A DNA stretch of 8,788 bases from an uncultured Bacilli bacterium (lineage in GTDB: Bacteria; Bacillota_I; Bacilli_A; RF39; UBA660): contig CAKONA010000038.1 of the NCBI GenBank assembly GCA_934096785.1, positions 1 through 8,788 of the forward strand, in the 5' to 3' direction. Below are positions 5,435 to 8,788 of the stretch, one piece after another. The notes beneath the pieces are model-generated. The model was not told the DNA's origin. It made no database searches and saw only the letters and a list, made by a program, of their open reading frames with translations. How positions within the stretch are numbered: the first letter of the stretch is position 1; each line of letters opens with the position of its first letter. Made by a program: the position numbers and the translations under genes.

Positions 5435-6676
5435 ATGAAAAATGTTAGAAGTGATGCATATGATTATATTATTGACTTAATTAATCTTAATTATAATGTT
5501 CAAGAAATATCTAAATGTCTTAATCTAGAAGAGTCTTATGTGTTATCTACAATTAAAAATATTAGAAAGGAAGTAGTAAATTCTCTTAATGAACGTCAAT
5601 TTTCTTTAATAGGTAAAATTGATAAATTATTAGGAAGAGAAGTTAGATATGTAACTAAAAATTTTGGCGGAACTAAAAGAAATTCTATCTTTAGAATGTT
5701 AATAAGCGGTAAGAGTTCTTTAGAAATGATGAGTGAACTTAATATTGATTTAAGTAAATACTTATCTTTACTTAAGGCTATGTATATTGATTTAGTAACG
5801 TATGGTAATGAAGAAGAAAAAGAATATATTCCATTAATTCAAAAATGTATTGATGAAGTAACTGGAGAATTAAGAAGAGGAAATGTTATCAAAAAATATA
5901 GTACTGAAAATATTCCTAAAAAAGAAATGTTAGTTCAAAGTGGAATGAATGATGAAGATGTTGAATGTTTCTCATATGTAGGTAATACTGTTGATTTAGG
6001 TAATCACGAAGACTTAAAATTTCTTGTTATTAGTGATACTCACATAGGAAGCAAATTTGAAAATATGGATTATATAAAACAAGCATATGAGTATGCTGCT
6101 AAAAACGGAATCAGATATATATTACATGCTGGTGACTTGATTGAAGGATGCCATGCTAATTATGATAGATGTCAAAGTCAATTTAAGAGTGTTGATGCTC
6201 AACTTAGCCATGTTATGATTGATTATCCATATGATATGGGAATTAAGAATATAATTCTTCTTGGAAATCATGATGCTACTCCAATGGTTAAAGGACACTT
6301 AGATATAGCTGAAACATTAGAAAAGAGAGAAGACTTTGTAGTAAGTGGATATAGAAGTTCATACTTAAAAGTTAAAGATGAATACATTGCATTAAAACAT
6401 GAAGTTAGTAGAATGAAAAATGATATTAATGATGCTACTGTTTTATTAAATTTTTTAGGACATAGTCATAATTATCAATGCTCATTTGACGGAAGACATG
6501 CTGTATTTAGAGTACCAACTCTTTCAGATTTGAAATCAAGTCAACATGTTGTTAATAAAGGATTCTTAGTAGGAAATGTATCTTTAGAAGATGGTAAAGC
6601 TAAAGACTTATCTGTTAAATATATTAATCTTGAAGACGAGAAAGTTATTGGATTTGAAAGACAACTTAAAAAATAA
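5435..6676 (+). CDS. Calcineurin-like metallophosphoesterase with N-terminal helix-turn-helix-like segments
   Basis: This 413-residue protein has no signal peptide or membrane segment and is probably cytoplasmic. Residues 193-400 carry all metallophosphoesterase motifs in order: D201-x-H203, G-D at 233-234, G-N-H-D ending at Asp280, His322 (K-H-E), and G-H-S-H ending at His345. A di-metal phosphodiesterase or phosphatase site is therefore complete. The N-terminal 190 residues are different. Residues 8-45 look like a helix-turn-helix (I-I-D-L-I-N-L-N-Y-N-V-Q-E-I-S-K-C-L-N-L), and 85-120 look like a second one with a similar I-S-G-K-S-S-L-E-M-M-S-E-L-N-I core. This suggests an enzyme brought to nucleic acid, or a sensor domain. 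The substrate cannot be read from sequence; small phosphoesters, cyclic nucleotides or nucleic acids are all possible. The gene has its own promoter and converges on RNase J. Confidence 0.85.
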   Translation: MKNVRSDAYDYIIDLINLNYNVQEISKCLNLEESYVLSTIKNIRKEVVNSLNERQFSLIGKIDKLLGREVRYVTKNFGGTKRNSIFRMLISGKSSLEMMSELNIDLSKYLSLLKAMYIDLVTYGNEEEKEYIPLIQKCIDEVTGELRRGNVIKKYSTENIPKKEMLVQSGMNDEDVECFSYVGNTVDLGNHEDLKFLVISDTHIGSKFENMDYIKQAYEYAAKNGIRYILHAGDLIEGCHANYDRCQSQFKSVDAQLSHVMIDYPYDMGIKNIILLGNHDATPMVKGHLDIAETLEKREDFVVSGYRSSYLKVKDEYIALKHEVSRMKNDINDATVLLNFLGHSHNYQCSFDGRHAVFRVPTLSDLKSSQHVVNKGFLVGNVSLEDGKAKDLSVKYINLEDEKVIGFERQLKK

Positions 6677-6715
6677 AAAAAGAACTTGAATTACTTTTGG
6701 TTCAAGTTTTCTTTT
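6672..6715. terminator. Bidirectional terminator shared by the metallophosphoesterase and RNase J genes
   Basis: AACTTGAA (6683-6690) pairs with TTCAAGTT (6701-6708). An A-run on the left and TTTTCTTTT on the right give U-tracts on both strands. The RNase J stop codon (6693-6691 on the minus strand) lies in the loop, so the right arm and the U-tract of the plus-strand terminator are RNase J coding sequence. Confidence 0.8.
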
Positions 6716-8379
6716 GTAGTTAATATCATTGGTATTATAATAGGTCTTCTACCTGTTAATTCAATTACATATGAATTTATTTCTAAGATGATTCTATTTT
6801 TTAAATCTGTTAGACTGAAGTAATCTTTTTCAAGTTCGTTTAATGCGATTATATTTGTTTTATCTTGTATTTTCTTAATTAAATCTTGATTTTCATTTAC
6901 TACTACAAAGCCTCTTGTTGTTATATTTGGTTCAAGTAGTAGTTTTTTATTAACTAAATCTATATTTAATATTACGATAAGTACTCCGTCTGTTGACATT
7001 ATTTTTCTGTCTTTTATGATTGAAACTCCAACATCTCCGATTCTATTTCCATCTACATAAATATCATTGATTGGAATAGAGCCTTTTCTATAAACAACTC
7101 CATCTTTAAGAGCCATTATGTCTCCATTTTTACATACGAATGTATTTTCTTTTGGTATATCGCATAGTACGCCTAAATTTGTATGAGAGACTAACATTCT
7201 GTATTCACCGTGCATTGGCATAAAATATTTAGGTCGAATAAGTCTAAGTAGAAGCTTTAATTCTTCTTGTTTAGCATGTCCACTTGTATGAACATCATAT
7301 TCACTTGTGTTAGTGTAAACTTTTGCTCCTTTTAAATATAATTTGTTGATAACTCTATTTATTGACATAGCATTACCTGGGATTGGTGAACTTGAGAATA
7401 TAACAGTATCATCTTTCATAAGAGTTATATTTCTATCATTACCATTTGCGATACGTGATAGGGCAGCTAGTGGTTCTCCTTGACTACCTGTACAAAGTAA
7501 ACATACCTTTGATGGTGGAAGTTTATTTGCTTCATCACTTGTAATAAATATGTCTTTATCTTTTATGTATCCACATTCTTTTGCTATTTCTATATTTGTA
7601 TTCATGCTTCGTCCGAACACAGCAATTTTTCTATTGTTTTCTTTGCAAGTTTCTACGATGTGTGTAAGTCTATAGATGTTACTTGCGAATGTCGCTAAGA
7701 TTATTCTTGAATCTGTGTTTGCTGCGAATATTTCACCTAAAGCTTCATCTACTACTGATTCACTCGCTGAAAATCCTGGAGTAAGCGCATTAGTTGAATC
7801 ACTCATTAAAAGTGTAACGCCTTCATTTCCGATTGCAGCCATTTTACCCATGTTAGCAACTGGTCCGATAGGAGTTAAGTCAATTTTAAAGTCTCCTGTT
7901 TCAACAATAGTACCATTTGGTGTATGTATTGCCATACCGAAAGAGTCTGGTATAGAGTGAGTAGTCGTAAAGAATTCAATATTAAAATGTTTTGTCTTTA
8001 TATTTAACTCCTCATTAACAGTTACCATCTTTGGTATTGGAATATTTCTTTCTTCAAGTTTATTTTTAATTAATTTACCAGCTATATTAGGTGTATAGAT
8101 TACAGGTATATTAATATTTTGAAGTAAGAAAGGTATACCACCAATATGATCTTCATGTCCGTGTGTTATGATTAACCCTTTAATCTTGTTTTGCATTGTT
8201 TTAAGAACATTATAATCAGCAAGTACATAGTCAATTCCCATTAGATTATCTTCTGGAAACATAACTCCACAGTCAATTATAAATAATTCTTCTTCATGCA
8301 TTACTACATACATATTTTTACCAACTTCGCCTAAGCCACCTAAAGCGCAGACTAAAGTCTCTTTATTTTTACTATTCAT
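6691..8379 (-). CDS. rnjA: Ribonuclease J (J1-like), metallo-beta-lactamase/beta-CASP nuclease
   Basis: The 562-residue length is normal for RNase J. The N-terminus has L-G-G-L-G-E-V-G-K-N, followed by the zinc motif H73-G-H75-E-D77-H78. Further blocks are T-H-S-I-P-D-S, E-T-G-D-F-K-I-D, the beta-CASP S-D-S-T-N-A-L-T-P-G, and near the end of the catalytic core H-T-S-G-H-A and M-P-M-H-G-E-Y. The C-terminal dimerisation domain ends G-R-R-P-I-I-I-P. RNase J is a 5' to 3' exoribonuclease and endonuclease for mRNA decay and rRNA maturation in Firmicutes. The intact HxHxDH motif resembles RNase J1; Bacillus J2 has a degenerate version. An ATG at 8388 is in frame, but GAAGGG touches it directly, whereas ATG 8379 sits 9 bases after GAAGGG, so 8379 is chosen. 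The gene is monocistronic in this window and divergent from ftsY. Confidence 0.94.
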   Translation of the reverse strand: MNSKNKETLVCALGGLGEVGKNMYVVMHEEELFIIDCGVMFPEDNLMGIDYVLADYNVLKTMQNKIKGLIITHGHEDHIGGIPFLLQNINIPVIYTPNIAGKLIKNKLEERNIPIPKMVTVNEELNIKTKHFNIEFFTTTHSIPDSFGMAIHTPNGTIVETGDFKIDLTPIGPVANMGKMAAIGNEGVTLLMSDSTNALTPGFSASESVVDEALGEIFAANTDSRIILATFASNIYRLTHIVETCKENNRKIAVFGRSMNTNIEIAKECGYIKDKDIFITSDEANKLPPSKVCLLCTGSQGEPLAALSRIANGNDRNITLMKDDTVIFSSSPIPGNAMSINRVINKLYLKGAKVYTNTSEYDVHTSGHAKQEELKLLLRLIRPKYFMPMHGEYRMLVSHTNLGVLCDIPKENTFVCKNGDIMALKDGVVYRKGSIPINDIYVDGNRIGDVGVSIIKDRKIMSTDGVLIVILNIDLVNKKLLLEPNITTRGFVVVNENQDLIKKIQDKTNIIALNELEKDYFSLTDLKNRIILEINSYVIELTGRRPIIIPMILTTKENLNQK

Positions 8380-8388
8380 TTTTATCAT

Positions 8389-8394
8389 CCCTTC
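8389..8394 (-). promoter_or_regulatory. Ribosome binding site deciding the RNase J start
   Basis: On the minus strand GAAGGG (8394-8389) is 9 bases from ATG 8379 and immediately adjacent to ATG 8388. The spacing supports the downstream start. Confidence 0.65.
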
Positions 8395-8417
8395 GAAAAG
8401 TCAATTTGTATTTATAG

Positions 8418-8446
8418 ATTATACCAAAAATATTCTAAAATGTCTA
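8418..8446 (-). promoter_or_regulatory. Promoter of the RNase J gene
   Basis: On the minus strand TAGACA (8446-8441), a 17-base spacer and a perfect TATAAT (8423-8418), preceded by TGG as an extended -10, form a near-consensus sigma-A promoter. The leader would be about 30 bases long. Confidence 0.8.
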
Positions 8447-8475
8447 TAGTAATATTTAAATACTTATAGTATAAT
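8447..8475 (+). promoter_or_regulatory. ftsY: Promoter of ftsY
   Basis: A perfect TATAAT is at 8470-8475. The best -35 with a 17-base spacer is TAGTAA (8447-8452), only three of six consensus bases. It abuts the RNase J -35 at 8446, so the two polymerases would compete for the same stretch. Confidence 0.55.
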
Positions 8476-8494
8476 AACAAGTAGGTGATGCATA

Positions 8495-8788
8495 ATGGGA
8501 TTTTTTAATAAGATAAAAAGTATGTTTAAAAAAGAAGAAGAAACAAAAGAAAATATAACAACAGTAGAACATAAAGAAGAAGTAAAAGAAACTCAAAAAT
8601 ATGTTGAAGGATTAAGTAAAAGTCGTGAAAACTTTGTTAATAAACTATCTTTACTTGGTATTAAATACACTAAGATTAGTGATGAATTTTATGATGAACT
8701 AGAAGAAGTTCTTATTACTGCTGATATTGGTGTTAATACTGTTATGGATTTTGTCGATAGACTAAAAAAACGTGTTAAAAGTGAGAAC
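8495..8788 (+). CDS. ftsY: Signal recognition particle receptor FtsY, N-terminal part (continues beyond window)
   Basis: The first 98 residues are present with no stop. M-G-F-F-N-K-I-K-S-M-F-K-K (1-13) is the amphipathic membrane-targeting helix, followed by a short charged linker (14-36). The N domain of the SRP GTPase fold begins with F-V-E-G-L-S-K-S-R-E-N-F (in-frame equivalent near 35-47) and includes L-I-T-A-D-I-G-V-N-T-V (73-83). The GTPase G domain lies outside the window. FtsY docks ribosome-SRP complexes at the membrane for insertion of membrane proteins. AGGTGAT ends 5 bases before the ATG. The acidic A domain typical of E. coli FtsY is almost absent, as is normal in Gram-positives. 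Confidence 0.92.
   Translation, partial: MGFFNKIKSMFKKEEETKENITTVEHKEEVKETQKYVEGLSKSRENFVNKLSLLGIKYTKISDEFYDELEEVLITADIGVNTVMDFVDRLKKRVKSEN

Noticed and set aside
7676..7960. 94-codon open frame on the plus strand
   Set aside because: It is antisense to the RNase J gene in a conserved region; no ribosome binding site is seen.
8380..8388. ATG at 8388 as the RNase J start
   Set aside because: The Shine-Dalgarno GAAGGG touches this ATG directly and is correctly spaced for the ATG at 8379.

Overview
The window looks like chromosomal core sequence from a low-GC Gram-positive bacterium (Firmicutes/Bacilli side, plausibly one of the uncultured gut lineages with small genomes). The evidence is the very AT-rich DNA, strong AGGAG-type ribosome binding sites, consensus sigma-A promoters, U-tract terminators, and RNase J, YvcK and FtsY of Firmicutes type. 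Tryptophan is read from TGG and all visible stops are TAA or TAG, which fits the standard bacterial code. The lineage is an inference from gene style.

Layout. Positions 1-307 (minus) hold the start of a small DUF5684-like membrane protein. Divergent from it is a two-gene plus-strand group: a membrane-anchored VanY/DacB-like M15 peptidase homologue (435-1376), followed 54 bases later by yvcK (1431-2369). A self-contained tRNA-Ala(UGC) follows (2456-2532), with its own promoter and terminator. Next is a DinJ/RelB-YafQ toxin-antitoxin operon (2738-3305) whose toxin gene is cut by an in-frame TAA. A translationally coupled pair comes next: a DUF1003 membrane protein (3402-3920) and a CPBP-type intramembrane protease with a long extra C-terminal domain (3928-5355). 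A metallophosphoesterase with two helix-turn-helix-like N-terminal segments (5435-6676) converges on RNase J (6691-8379, minus) across one shared bidirectional terminator. RNase J and ftsY (8495 to the window end) are divergent, with promoters placed back to back.

How it fits together. The first block relates to cell envelope and central metabolism: YvcK links sugar metabolism to wall synthesis, and the M15-like protein has a wall-binding fold. The middle block is envelope membrane proteins. The last block is RNA decay (RNase J) and membrane protein targeting (FtsY).

No CRISPR array, insertion sequence or prophage was seen. The most notable items are: (1) the M15 homologue lacks all three zinc ligands and the catalytic glutamate while the scaffold is well kept, so it is probably a pseudoenzyme; (2) the YafQ toxin is complete apart from one nonsense codon directly after its first catalytic histidine; (3) the helix-turn-helix/metallophosphoesterase architecture next to RNase J; (4) the CPBP protease carries an uncharacterised extracytoplasmic-looking domain of about 180 residues.
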